This document shows, piece after piece, positions 22,355 to 33,886 of a stretch of DNA of 64,000 nucleotides (positions are counted from its first letter, which is position 1; the number at the start of each line of letters is the position of its first letter). Under the pieces are notes generated by a model. It made no database searches and was not told where the DNA came from. It saw nothing but the letters and a program-made list of their open reading frames with translations. The position numbers and the translations under genes were made by a program. Origin of the DNA: Eleusine coracana subsp. coracana (Eukaryota > Streptophyta > Magnoliopsida > Poales > Poaceae); assembly GCA_032690845.1 (NCBI GenBank), contig CM064424.1:38887511-38951510 (forward strand), read 5' to 3'.

Positions 22355-22945
22355 TCAGAAAATTCGTCTTATATTCCTTATGATAAAAGTGTAGTCTGCT
22401 TCGTTCATCTTGATTGAATCTTGGATTCTATGATCCACATCCCTTTGATGCCTGTAAGCACGATCTCTGTCTAGATACAAGCGCTCAATGTTTCTTTGGC
22501 AGACACGACAGCAAGCAGGCACTTGCAGGTTATGATTTTCAACGCTATAAGGGGAGGAACTGTTCAAACTCCTCTGAGCCGATCAGCGCATAGGCTGAGC
22601 CGATCGGCGCAGTGGTGTTCTTTCACCATTGCGACTTCCTCTACCTCCCACTGCATTACCTTTAACTCTCGTTGAAGTTCCTGCTGCCCTGTGATTACTG
22701 CATTCTGCAGGTGTTCCCCAATTTTTGAACTTAGGACTACCAAAGCTTCTTCGTGTATCAGAATCATCACCAAAATATCCAAACATACTAGGGTCACCAC
22801 TCTCCAAATTTTCCAAACAGTATAACGGATCAAAGTTGCTATCCCATTCAGAATACTTTTGAATTGGCTTACCCAATAGTCTAGCGGATCTGCGAACCTC
22901 TGGTGTAGTCTTACACTTATTTACCGCAGGCTCTACCAAGATCAA
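22355..22945 (-). pseudogene. Element G: short unassigned frames after integrase
   Basis: Two short sense frames, 22583-22945 (120 residues, VRRSARLLGKPIQKYSEWDS) and 22355-22567 (70 residues, CRVCQRNIERLYLDRDRAYR). They overlap a palindrome pair at about 22,575-22,617, which accounts for the protein end RRSAQPMR. They could be the tail of pol or the remains of a small accessory protein. I do not recognise them. Confidence 0.4.
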
Positions 22946-24372
22946 TAAATTCCGCCATCTTCAGGTCACATCGATCGGCCTCATTATCGCCCCGATTGGC
23001 TCTGGTGTCACGCCGATCGGCACAGCTAGCATATTCCTTCATATACTCAGCTAACTGCTCTAGATTACGCTCACGGATTGCCTTTTTCTGCTGCGTTTGT
23101 AAAATCTCATCGTTAATCTCCTTAGGTGTCCTCCCTCCAGGAACTTTAGACGTTGTCCATTCACCGTGTACTTGTTTCTCTTGCCATCCATTATGATTAC
23201 CGCTCCCGAAGGTAACATCGTATTCACAAGATAAGGCCCCTCCCATTTGCTTCATAGTTTGCCTTTACCATATAGTCTGAATCGTGAATTAAATAGGAGC
23301 ACCCGATCTCCTTCCTTGAATTCCTTCTTCAAAAGCTTCTTATCGTACCACTTCTTTGTCTTCTCTTTGTATATAGCTGCATTTTCATATGCACGCAATC
23401 GCATCTCTTCCAATTCACTTATTTTCATCTTTCTTTTCACCCCGGCGGCAACAAGATCCAAATTCATTTCTTTTATAGCCCAATAAGCCTTGTGTTCCAA
23501 TTCCACTGGAAGGTGACATGATTTCCCATAGACGAATTGATATGGTGTCATACCAATTGGTGTCTTGAATGCCGTCCTATATGCCCATAACTCTCCATTA
23601 AGCTTCGTGGCCCAATCTTTTCCTTCCTTTGTAACAATCTTCTGCAGAATTCCCTTTAATTGCTTATTTGATGTTTCTGCTTGTCCATTCGTCTGGGATG
23701 GTAGGCTGTTCCAATTCTATGTTCAACTCCAGATTTAGTTAAAAACCTAGTAAATTCTCCTCCTGTAAAATGGGATCCTCCATCTGTAATTATTATCCTT
23801 GGTACTCCATACCTAGGAAATATCTGCTCCTGAAGTATACTCCTTGATTCTCTTGTAGTATTGGCCTTGCATGCCATTGCTTCGACCCACTTGGAGACAT
23901 AATCAATGGCGACCAGTATGTACTCGAAACCATGAGAATTGACAAAGGGTCCCATAAAATCCATACCTCAAACATCAAAGATATCGACTTGAAGATTGTA
24001 CTTAAGAGGCATTGCATTCCTACTGTTGACATTCCCTTTTTGTTGGCATTGAGCACATGTTGCAACATACCTTTTTGCATCTTCATGCATAGTAGGCCAA
24101 TAGAATCCACTCGTCCATACCTTTGCTTGTATTCTGAAGTAGCCATAATGTCCCCCATAATCCGAAGAATGACACTTTGCTAAAATGCTCGCTCTTTTTT
24201 CTCTGGGTACACATCTCCGTACTGCTCCATCCTCGCAATATCTATACAAGTATGGATCGGCCCATATAAGTTTTCTCATTTCACTCTTAACTCTTTTCCT
24301 TGTGTTCTTGTTCATCATATCAGTTTGTCCCTTGAAACCTTTGATAATATCCATCATCCAATTCTCTCTATG
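22946..24372 (-). pseudogene. int: Element G: integrase (Athila-type), broken
   Basis: Read leftwards: the zinc-binding HHCC finger at 23968-24357 (AKCHSSDYGGHYGYFRIQAK, then VATCAQCQQKG) is complete. The catalytic core follows at 23656-23964 with Asp in MDFMGPF and Asp in IIITDGGSHF. A one-base deletion near 23,697 moves the frame just before the third catalytic residue. The C-terminal part at 23252-23551 (MTPYQFVYGKSCHLPVELEH, KWYDKKLLKKEFKEGDRVLL) is typical of Athila-type integrases, which lack a chromodomain. Two TGA stops, at about 23,965 and 23,249, fall at positions explicable by C-to-T change. Non-functional. Confidence 0.9.
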
Positions 24373-25749
24373 ATCAAATGTGGCAAATAACTACTCTTGT
24401 TGCATTTCATCTCTTATTGGCTCAGTTGATAATGATTCAAGACGAGATAAATGATATGCTACAGAATTTTCTACTCCTTTCTTATCTCTTATCTCCAAAT
24501 CAAATTCTTGCAGCATCAATACTCATCACATTAACTGAGGCTTAGACTCCTTCAAAACCAAGTATCTTATAGCAGCATGATCAGTATATACAATCACCTT
24601 AGAATTTAGAATGTAGGATCTAAACTTCTCAAAAGCAAATATAACAGCAAACATCTCTTTCTCAGTTGTTGTATAATTGATCTACGCCTCATTCAAAGTG
24701 TTGCTAGCATAATAAATAGCATGCACTTTACCTTCCTTCCGTTGTCCAAGAACAGCTCTAACTGCATAGTCACTTACATCACACATAATTTCTATAGGTA
24801 AACTCCAATCAGGTGGCTGCATAATGGGTGCAGAGCATAGAGCTTCCTTTAATCTTCTGAAGGCTAAGAGTCTTTCATCGTCCATGACAAATTATGTATC
24901 TTGCTTCGACAATTCTGTCAGAGGCTTAGCAATCTTCGAATAATTCTTAACAAATCTGCGGTAGAAGTTGGCATGTCCAAGAAAACTCCTCAAAGTTGTA
25001 AGATCAGTAGGGGGAGGTAATTTCTCAACTGTTGATACCTTTGCTTTATCAACCTCTATCCCTCTATTAGATATGACATGACCAAGTACTATCCCTTCTG
25101 TTACCATGAAGTGACACTTCTCCCAGTTAAGAACTAAGTCGCATTCAACACACCTTTTCAAAACCTTCTCCAAATTCTCCGAACAAATATCAAGATCAGT
25201 ACCATGCATAGAGAAGTCATCCATAAATACCTCCATAATATCTTCTATGAATTTAGCGAATATGACATACAGGCATCTTTGAAATATGGCGGGCGCGTTG
25301 CAAAAACCAAATGTCATCCTTCTATATGCATATGTCCCAAAAAGTCAAGTAAAAGTAGTCCTCTGCCGGTCTTCTGGTCTTACCTATATTGAAAGAAACC
25401 ACTATACCCATCCAAATAACAAAAGTATGAATTCTTTGCTAACCTTTAAAGCATCTCGTCAATGAACAGAAGAGGATAGTGATCTTTCTTCGTCACCTTG
25501 TTCAAACTTCTGTAATCTATGCACATTCTCCATCCAGTCAGAGTCCTTTGAGGGATCAACTCATTGTTCTTATTAGGCACTACTGTCAACCCTCCTTTCT
25601 TAGGCACACAATGCACTGGACTAACCCATTCACTATCATCAATAGGGTAGATCACACCTGCATTAAGTAGCTTCAAAATCTCCTTTTTAACCACTGACTT
25701 CATTGATTCCTGCAACCTTCGCATCCTATTAGCATTCTCCTCCAAGTAA
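24373..25749 (-). pseudogene. Element G: reverse transcriptase and RNase H, broken
   Basis: The RT start is at 25446-25745 (LLNAGVIYPIDDSEWVSPVH, then GWRMCIDYRSLNKVTKKDHY). A frame break and stop lie at about 25,318-25,446. The catalytic region is at 24892-25317 with FMDD in MEVFMDDFSMHG (the YxDD box, Phe first as common in gypsy elements) and HVISNRGIEVDKAKV. A TAA at about 24,889 precedes the connection/RNase H part (MCDVSDYAVRAVLGQRKEGK), then a TAG at 24,679 and YTTTEKEMFAVIFAFEKFRS. The first RT codons are cut by the DNA transposon at 25750-26934. Family role: copying element RNA into DNA in the cytoplasmic particle. Confidence 0.9.
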
Positions 25750-26934
25750 GGGTCCGTTTGGTTGTGCTTGTCAACCTGCTTTTCTTTTTGAAAAAGCCCA
25801 CAACCAACCAAAGGGCTCAGCTGTGAGTATCGGCTGTAAGCAAAAGCAGCTTTTTTCTAGTGTAGTTTTTCACAGCACATAGCGACCTGCTTTCACCGAC
25901 TATGAGATAGGAATTTCAAAGAAATTACCCGCCTGCCACTGGTAAGTGCGTACCAATTCACTTCTTTCTTTCCAATTCCTCTTTCTATCGCAACAACGAG
26001 CGCTTCTTTGGATCCGCCCCTGGAGTCTCGAACGCTAGGGATGCGGATGCTCCTTGAGACCTCTACTACCATCCGCCGCGTCCACGATGATGGATCTCCA
26101 CCCTCATTCAAAGAAGAAGTAGGTGAACTCACGGGCGAGCACGAGATCCACTACAGGCCAACGGCGACAACGCCCTCCTCCTCTCATGGCCAGTGGCGAT
26201 GATACCAATCCTCCTCCTCTCCTCATGGCCGGTGGTGACGACGCCCATCCTCTTCACTACCGTCAAGCTTGCGACCACATTCAAGCTCAGCCTAACATGG
26301 CCGCCCCTGCCCAAAATCAGGCGACATCCCTCAGCTTGAACACGAAATCCAGCATAAAATGGTGGCTCCATAGCCGGGGGCTCGATTCCCCTACTTCCTA
26401 GTTGCTATCTGCCCTTCTCCCTATTCCAATTTGAGGTTCCATGGCGATTGGAGGCAAGCAGACATGGCGATTGGAAGGCAGTAGATATGGACGACGATAT
26501 GAAACATTCTTTTATGAAAAGGTCCTCATCAAAACTTGTAATTAATCCTATTACTTTTGTGTCTTAACATTTTTACAAAAATCCTCCATAATTTTTGGGA
26601 TTTTTAAAATAACTTTTAAAAAGGCAATCATTGTATTTATATAGACCATAATGTTATGAATACAATACTATAAAATATTTATGATTCTCTTTTTAAAATA
26701 GTCATTTACTTGTTAATATCTGAACAAAACATTCTGTTACCATTAATTTTTCATAACAAAACATTCAGAGACATTATAGTCATTTTCACAGCCACAACCT
26801 GTTTTTTCACAGTCACAGTCATTTCAACCAAACGGCTTTCATCTTTTCTATAGCTGAAATCTCACAACAACTTTTCTCACAGCTCACAGTCCACAATAGC
26901 TTTTTTCACAGCCACAGCACAACCAAACACACCC
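25750..26934. mobile_element. PIF/Harbinger-type non-autonomous DNA transposon (1185 bp)
   Basis: The terminal inverted repeats are GGGTCCGTTTGGTT (25750-25763) and AACCAAACACACCC (26921-26934), 12 of 14 bases complementary, extending imperfectly through GTGC. They are flanked by TAA (25747-25749) and TTA (26935-26937), fitting the 3-bp TTA/TAA target duplication of PIF/Harbinger elements. Subterminal repeats of the TTTTTTCACAG/CTCACAGT type crowd the last 200 bp. No transposase is encoded. A GC-rich interior (about 25,990-26,400) has ORF-like stretches. It interrupts element G between protease/linker and RT. A hAT origin is less likely given the 3-bp duplication. Confidence 0.82.
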
Positions 26935-29117
26935 TTAATCATGTGGGTGCAAAATGCAGTGCTGATTCCTTTGATGTCATCCAATGTGTAACCAATGGCC
27001 TTCTTATACCTTTTGAGCACAGCAAGCAACTTCTTTGTTTCTTCGTCCGTTAGGGCGTTGTTCACAATAACTGGATATGTTCTATTCTTCCCTAGATATT
27101 CATAGCATAGCTCCTTTGGAAGTTTCTTCTGTTCCACTTCTGGCGCTTCATCTGGATCCAGCTCCCCGAGAGGTTCAAAATCAGGATTTTCCTGGTTGAG
27201 CTGATCGTCGCACGCGTCGCGCTGATCGACGCTATTTTCCTGGTTGAGCCGATCGACGCAATCGTCACGCCGATCGGTGCTGGCAGTGTGCTTGTTAGTT
27301 CTGCACAGGATGTGGTCCAGTGGGTCTCCCATATCCATCCCTATCTTCTCGTCATCCTCTGGGTAAAATTCTTGATGGCAAGAAGGATCTTGATGAGACG
27401 GATCGTTGAATTGAAATTGCGCTTCTTCCTCTCCTAGGTGTAGCATAATTTGACCTTTCCCAGCATCCAAAACAACTTGTACTAATCTTAAGAATGTCTT
27501 TCCCAGAATGATATCTTCAACCCTAGTTTCTTTATTGTCTAGAATGAAGAAATCTACCGGTATTGTTTTAGAGCTGATCTCAATTTCAACATTCTTGATC
27601 ACTCCCAGTGTCTTGGTATTCCTTCCATCCACCATGATGAGCTCAAGTTCAGTCCCCATCAGCCGCTGCTGAGTTCCATAAGGCATGCTCATGAATGCAT
27701 CATAAGTCATCAAGTTGACACGGGAACCAAAGTCACACAAGACTTTCGGAAATTTCTTCCCTGATATCTCACATGGTATGTAAGGTTCTTCTTCTTCTTC
27801 TTCTTCAGCGAGACCTACAACATACACACCACATAATCCTTCATAGGGAGATGGATCAAAGCAACTGTCTATCAATCTCTTCGCTTGTTTCACCTCTATT
27901 CCATCAAGCTCTATATCATCCTTGTAAAGCTTCCCTAGAACTCTCCCAATAATCTCTTGATCGAAAATATCTGACTTGAGGCGATTACTTAGGAAATTAT
28001 ACTCAATTCCGGCCTCGAAGGCGTCTTGCGGACTGAAGGATCTTCTCATATTGAACAATTCTTGCGAAAAATCAATAGGAATCCAGTCCATCGGCTCAAA
28101 TTTGTCAAGTGGTTTGACATTCGCCAATGTTCTATCCCTCGTTGGTATAACAAATTTGCCTTCAAATTCCTTCAGGTGGTTGTCCAGAATCGTAGCTTCT
28201 ATCTTGGTATATTTCTTGCAGCATGACGGAGTTGTCAGGGTGATCAGTCCTCCTTTCGTCACGACTGCGCCGATCGGCTTGGAGACTGCGCCGATCGACG
28301 CATGTGTCAGATCCACAGAGGCGGGTCTGACGGGCTCTATTTCTTTGAATTTATGTTTTGAAGTAATCATTGCTCTGCTCTCGGATATCAAGATCTGTTT
28401 AGCTGGCGACTCTTCCTTCCGCATAACTTCAGGACATTGCCGAGTTGGTTCTAGATATTCTTCCCAATGCTTGTGCAAAGCATCATTCTCGGCAATATTA
28501 CCTAACAATTTGATCCCTACCTTGGCTATCAATCTCAGAAAACGTCCTCTGACCGATCCGTCCAAATGCATCCTTGATGTCTTATTTATGGCTATGTAGA
28601 AGGTTTGAGCGCACATATTCCCATCAATGCCGAGGTCAGGTCCTTGTTTCAACAATTCTTGGAAATGCATCTAGGCTTCTGCGAGAGATTCTTCATCTTT
28701 TTGTGAGAAGTTTGCCACCTCTCTTCTCAACTTCTGCACCTTTGGCAAAGGAAAATAGTGGAGACAAAAATTTCCAACTAACTCACTCCACTTACCTTTT
28801 GCTTCTCGAGATGCTGCCTTGTGCCACTCTTTGGCTTTTCCTCCCAAAGAGAATGGGAAAAGCAACCACCTGTAAAGATCCTGAGGCACTCCTTCATGAA
28901 GGAATGTTTGGCAAAGTGCCTCCAAATCTTGTAAGTGAGTATACGGGTTCTCCTCCATCGCTCCAAAGAACTTGTTCGCTTCAGCCATGCTAATGATAAT
29001 GGGGCTCAACACATACGAGGAGGCCGTGGCCTTCTCATTTGAGGATTGAGGCACCAGCATGTCTGGAGATAGTGGAGAAAGCTCCCTGAGCATCGGAGAA
29101 GGTCCTGTCGTACTCAT
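26935..29117 (-). pseudogene. gag-pro: Element G: Athila-type gag and protease
   Basis: The start is ATG 29117 (MSTTGPSPMLRELSPLSPDM), 94 bp after the primer site. The gag capsid core is at 28671-28990 (FFGAMEENPYTHLQDLEALC, WLLFPFSLGGKAKEWHKAAS). A TAG at 28671-28673 breaks it; the frame resumes at once (MHFQELLKQGPDLGIDGNMC) and stays open to the DNA transposon. The protease lies at about 27,500-27,780 with LCDFGSRVNLMTYDAF, where DFG replaces DTG, as also in element A. Two 21-bp-spaced palindrome pairs sit inside the frame at 27,198-27,285 and one at 28,266-28,300. The last residues before 26,877 are encoded by the transposon, not by G. Without the nonsense codon and the insertion this would be a normal Athila-type frame. 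Confidence 0.88.
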
Positions 29118-29210
29118 CCTGAAAATTCACACAGAAACACAAAAACAAAAACGACTAGAAAAGAGAGGATTAAACGTTAGTAAAATATTAATAGTAAATG
29201 AACTGGCTTG

Positions 29211-29230
29211 TTCCCACGGCAATGGCACCA
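29211..29230 (-). other. Primer-binding site of element G (tRNA-Asp type)
   Basis: On minus it reads TGGTGCCATTGCCGTGGGAA, 12 bp after the LTR end, close to the tRNA-Asp complement TGGCGCCGTTGCCGGGG. Only a single copy is present, unlike in elements A and B. Confidence 0.8.
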
Positions 29231-29242
29231 GAAAATTGAGCT

Positions 29243-30355
29243 TGTTGGTCGTAACTACGCACCCACTTATATACCATAAGAGGACGATGTACAGTTGTAG
29301 CTCTTTTTTCCCTGAGAGTATTCCAAGGTTATCGAATACATAAGGAACGAGCGGAACAATTACTATTAAGGGATTACTAACAAATTGCAATGGGTTGTTT
29401 GGTGTGAATGATGACAATAAGAGAGTGGAGGGTGAATATTATTGAAGAGGTAACAGGATAATGAATGATTCTCTCCTTAGGATTGGTTCACTAGCAAGCA
29501 ACCTTATTCTTATCAACTCGAGTGAGGACTCTAATATTCTACAAGACATGGTGGTTTCGTTCACCCCGGCTGTCACTACAGAGGCTATTAGCTCCCCACT
29601 GGTTTCTTGCACTATGTAATGGGCAAAAGTGTATTGACCGATACACTAATGAAAAGGATAGATAGATTTACAATTAAGTTCATCACATAGATTAAATTCA
29701 TCGAGAGAGTATCAATAAGTATGAGAATTACATGACCAGATCCCCGCACCAGAGAAGAGAATATGAGATTACTCACTCATCCTTCTGCTAGACATAGCAG
29801 AGGGATGAGAAATAGTGCTGGAACGTGCACAAGCCAATCGGCGCAAGCGTCGCGCCGATCCGCGCGACCTCCCTTCTGGTGGATCTTGTCTGTGTTGACC
29901 AACCTTCGCCACCAATATCCTGGAACCCTAGTTCTAATAACTGATTCTCACGATTGCCGTCTCCTTGGATCCCTCTATTGCCATCCCTGGCTCCTGATAA
30001 TTATCTTCCTTTTATACTCGACAGGATTAGGTCAACTTCCACCAACTCTAACTCATATTGGGCTGGGCCTTCATCTTTCTCGGACTGGGTTGTGTTTTCG
30101 TCATCTTTTCCTTCTGCGCTGATCGACACGGCATTGGAGCCGGTCGGCACAGCCCTACATCTGGCCCATCTTCGTTGCTCTTTATTCCTTTATCCATAAT
30201 TGCCATGTTTTACACCTATTTCCTGCGATTACATCCAAAATAGAACAACTACAAATATATGCAAATATGGGGTTAATTGTTAGTCCAAACCACCAAATTA
30301 AGATGCAAAACATCCCTTTTTGGTAGATAAAATAGGCATCTAGAAACCACCAACA
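29243..30355 (-). repeat. Complete 5' LTR of element G (1113 bp)
   Basis: It runs (minus) from TGTTGGTGGTTTCTAGATGC at 30355 to ACGACCAACA at 29243. It matches the left LTR 20082-20990 along its whole length. ATAGC at 30356-30360 would be the right target duplication; the left one is lost. Palindrome pairs lie at about 29,832 and 30,115. Confidence 0.92.
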
Positions 30356-32849
30356 ATAGCTCAGAACATATAGTTGTTTGGAAGTTATGGGCCAAAGTGG
30401 AGGACCAGTGGGACCCACCCATGGTCGGTCGAACACCCATGTTCAGTCGAAGGGGTGTGGGCCCCACCAACCTTGGCCTATTGCCAACGGTTAGATTTGG
30501 CTCATCACTAGCCGTTTTTGACCGTTTGGGATATTCCCTATAAATTAAGTCTAGGGTGAGAGCTTTGCCATCCAAAGTTCAATTCTCATTTCACTCCCTC
30601 CTTCACTCATTTTCTCTCGTGCTCTCTCATTGCTTGTCCAAAGTTGTTATTCCAAAAACCACCAAAAATATTTTGCTTTTTAGTTTGCTTTATTTTTGGA
30701 GTGTTCAAGCCCTTTGCAAAGCTTGGCCAGATCAACACAGCCGACAGATTTTTTTTGCTAACCCATAACTTATGTTCAAGTTGTTCTTGTGTTTTTGCTT
30801 AAGTGGTGCAGATGAAGAAAGCTAAGGCGTTGATGCAATGAATGACGCATTTGAGTTCACGCCGTTCACACAGTAGCTTGAGCACAAACCTCTCCATTGA
30901 CATGAACCAAAAAGGTACGCACCCTTTGAGGACAATAGGTAATAGGACGAGCCACACGTTCTTCTCACCAACACCACCCCAACGCAACCGTAGTTTCATC
31001 CAAACCAGAGCGTATGATGACGACCAACTCTCCACTATAGGTATGGACCTTGAATTCCTTTCTATTTGGAAAACTTTAGGTTGGACCGAATTTGCACACA
31101 TCCATAAGGAGCGTTCAGGCCTCCTCAGTAATTTTTGTGCACTTTGCTAAAAGATAATGACGATGTACTTTTCTGCTTGTTTGGGAAGGAATACTATCTC
31201 ACTTGGAAAGTCCTTAGCATCATTCTATAGTTTAGGAGTTATTGCAACACTAACTTAGAAGGTGCAACCTCGGGTTTTGAAAAGGGTTCTTTTTGACAAT
31301 GAATTTTGGGAGAGTTTTCTTGTGAACGTCTTAGTACTAGTGACATTCACAACCCAACTCTACAGTTGTGGCATATGTGGCTTGCTTGACATGTTTCCCT
31401 AGACAAGACACTAGACCTATCTGTAATGATGAATTGCGTGTCTTGTTTGCTACAATTGCTAAAATCTTATCGCTCTTGTTGAAGCTATGATCAGTCAATG
31501 GTTAGATTATATAAGGGGATTGGGACCCATTGAATGCCCTTCTTTAGTGACCCATATTACCGCAGGGGTCGGGGCTCTATCCAATGCTAGATTTGATTAT
31601 CTTTCTGAGCCCCGCCCCAGGATAGATTATAAATTGCTTGAGCAGGGTCACACTTTAAGGAAGGGTCCCAATGGTTCTATCATCTTTTATTACCCCGGCT
31701 ATACAAACAAAATCCCGCTTCCTAACCCAGGATATCATTTGTATAGATGTTGGGAACTAACCATACAACTGTAGAGAGAAGGAATGCCTGGCAGGTCCGC
31801 TAGTCAACACACACATCAAAGCACGAAGCATGCCACCACTAGTGTAGCAAGAACTACATCAGCAGTCTATGAGTATACTGGAGGCTCAAAACATTCCGAC
31901 GATCCTGCCTGTATGTTCACGCCGTAGCAGTTTGAGACTGGAGGTTCATCTTGGCAGCAAGCTACTAGTGCACAATAGGAACATGACCCTGAGTTGATTG
32001 AGACACCTCCACACCATGATGGACATTACTCTTTTTTGAGATTTGGTCATCATGACTATGGTTTGGAATTGAGGGATCTTACAAGAAGGATGGACGATCT
32101 GGATGTGAGAACAGGGGAAATGCAAAACATCCTTGCTATTCATGCCCAGACAACTAGGGATTGGTCGCAACACAATAACGACCAGTTTCGTCACCTCTAG
32201 GAGCAGCTACGAGAGCACCACAACTATACGGTGGTTTACTATCTTTGGAGAGGTTTTGATCCTAACCAACAGCCATGAGCAAGGGCAAGCTTGGGGGAGC
32301 ACCCCCGTAAAGGTGACTTGTATCTTTCCTTTCTTTCTTTTTTCTTTGTCGGACTTACCCTCAAAAAGAAATAATAATTTGCAAAACTAAAAAGAACAAA
32401 AATAGTAGGTTGTCATGCATGCTAGGGGTGTTCATGCCTTCATGTCAATATGATGAATAGTTGCTCTGTTTTATATCTTTCTATAGTCCCTCGTATACAA
32501 CTTGGTACTCCCCCCAATTTTTGAGTTGTTGGCTAAACATGCTTGCCTTGAACTTGAATACTTGTGGGTTGCAATGTGCATGATCCATGTCTAGGTTGTT
32601 GTGAGACATGATATAGTTAGAATAGGGCTGCTATGATCTTTGTCCCAAAGTGAAGCTTAACATCCGGAGATTTTGTTTTTCAAAATGATAAAATTGAAAA
32701 GTTCCTCAATGTTGAAAATTCCTACCACGACCATATGTTGTACTTCATTGCAAAACCTTCCACATATGTTGCTTATTTTCACGTTGAGCTTTATCAAAGT
32801 GCTTGCAACCTTTGTGAGATCCATTTCATGCTTTTATGTGTGGGACATA
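30356..32849 (+). pseudogene. Element H: Athila-type env-position ORF and 3' region
   Basis: Plus-strand remnant. After a TATA-like CCCTATAAATTAAG at about 30,539 and a CT-rich leader, a frame at 30811-31150 reads THLSSRRSHSSLSTN and later IGMDLEFLSIWKTLGWTEFA, which resembles the ATHILA ORF-1/plant transposon protein family (from memory). It continues, with stops, to 31487-31774 (GPIECPSLVTHITAGVGALS, FYYPGYTNKIPLPNPGYHLY) and 31994-32200 (RRMDDLDVRTGEMQNILAIH). The block YPGYTNKIPLPNP matches YPGYDTEIELPNP in element A at 44,160. GCTTGGGGGAGC at about 32,289 and the AT-rich 32,300-32,849 match the A 3' region. It may be the other half of element B. Cut on the right by the LTR of D. Confidence 0.65.
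30540..30552 (+). promoter_or_regulatory. TATA-like box upstream of the env-position ORF of element H
   Basis: TATAAATTAAG in a context GGATATTCCC-TATAAATT, followed by a CT-rich stretch and then the first frame about 270 bp downstream. It could be an internal promoter or simply a leftover LTR promoter. Sequence evidence only. Confidence 0.35.
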
Positions 32850-33256
32850 TGTACCTAGGATACCTAACCACTCGGCTATATGGCCGAGTGGGCCGGGGGC
32901 TCGGTTGAGATGTATTTAGCCCATGAGATATTTACTTAGATATTTGTTTGAGTAAGCAGCAAGATATGTTAGCAGATATGTTGGATAGATAGGATCTGTT
33001 GTAACCAACTAAAAGATTACCATGTAAACCTCTACCCTTCGGATATATAAGGAGGGCAAAGTGCCTTCGGCAAGGTAGAGACTCGTATTGGAACCCAAAT
33101 TCTGGTACAAACCCTAGCAATATAGAAACACCAAACAGGACGTAGGGTTGTTATCCTTCGGGAGGCCCGAACCTGTATAAACCCTGTGTCCTGTGTCCAT
33201 CAATCATTCATACTCATGCGCATACCTAGAACTACTATCAAGAATATCTCTCGACA
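32850..33256 (+). repeat. 5' LTR of element D (Tat-type)
   Basis: It starts TGTACCTAGGATACC and ends TCTCTCGACA, immediately followed by a primer site. TATATAAGG is at 33044-33052. The left boundary is inferred from the TGT...ACA ends and the loss of homology to element A 3' sequence; no second copy is in the window. Confidence 0.65.
33044..33052 (+). promoter_or_regulatory. TATA box in element D LTR
   Basis: TATATAAGG, about 210 bp upstream of the LTR end, in the usual position for an LTR promoter. Confidence 0.6.
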
Positions 33257-33258
33257 GT

Positions 33259-33280
33259 TGGCGTGCCAGGAAGGGGACTT
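33259..33280 (+). other. Primer-binding site of element D
   Basis: TGGCGTGCCAGGAAGGGGAC, two bases after the LTR end, of the same type as in element 1. Confidence 0.75.
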
Positions 33281-33297
33281 CAGCTCTGTCGAAATCG

Positions 33298-33886
33298 ATG
33301 GCTTTCGTCGACGTCAAGTTCCACCTGGGAGATAAGGTCCGCTTTGGTACCATCAGCTTCGTAGCCGATCAGTGCGGGTGCCTCGTCAAGCAAGACCAGG
33401 TGGCCCTTTCGGTGGCCAGCGCGCCTTCGGATCCAGGCGTCAGCAGAGCTTTGGTGACCGATCGGATTGTTCCGGCCGGCCGGTTCCCACTCGTCCTTAA
33501 CAATGCAGCGGCGGCGCTCTAGGCGGAAACCCTCTCGGGCTCCTACTCATCGTTGCCCGCAACACGTCGATCGGCAACCCTGGCCGACTTGGACCTTACT
33601 ACGGTTGATCTCCCGGCTCCTCATATGGACCAGTCGGATGAAGATCCCAATTTTTTTTATGAATCCAGATTAGTAACAACGATCGGCCTTGAAAACAAGT
33701 CAGTTCTGGACTTGATTGAAGGGCCGAGTGATTTAGAAAATTGCTCGTCCGATTATCACAAGGTGTTCATGGTGGCACCAGTAGCTCAAGGAGGCGCCGA
33801 CGGGGAGACGTCGGCGGCGGCTGCCATGTGGGCAAACGCGCAAACTCAGGACGGGCATGAAACTGGTCTCGAAGACGGCGACCCAG
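33298..33886 (+). pseudogene. gag: Element D: gag N-terminal part
   Basis: The start is ATG 33298 (MAFVDVKFHLGDKVRFGTIS). The block FGTISFVADQCGCLV parallels the element 1 block FGSLEFVATADRKLL, so both belong to one broad gypsy group. A TAG at about 33,520 interrupts the frame, which continues (LPATRRSATLADLDLTTVDL) to the insertion point of a solo LTR at 33887. It then resumes in the same frame after the right target duplication at 37675. The role is that of a structural gag N-terminus; no catalytic motif. Confidence 0.75.

Noticed and set aside
26008..26401. ORFs inside the PIF/Harbinger-type element
   Set aside because: No transposase motif (no DDE pattern or Myb-like domain), short, and open on both strands. 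Kept only as a possible captured fragment.
27976..28599. Plus-strand ORF of 207 residues
   Set aside because: Antisense to the open gag/protease frame of element G, which has recognisable motifs.
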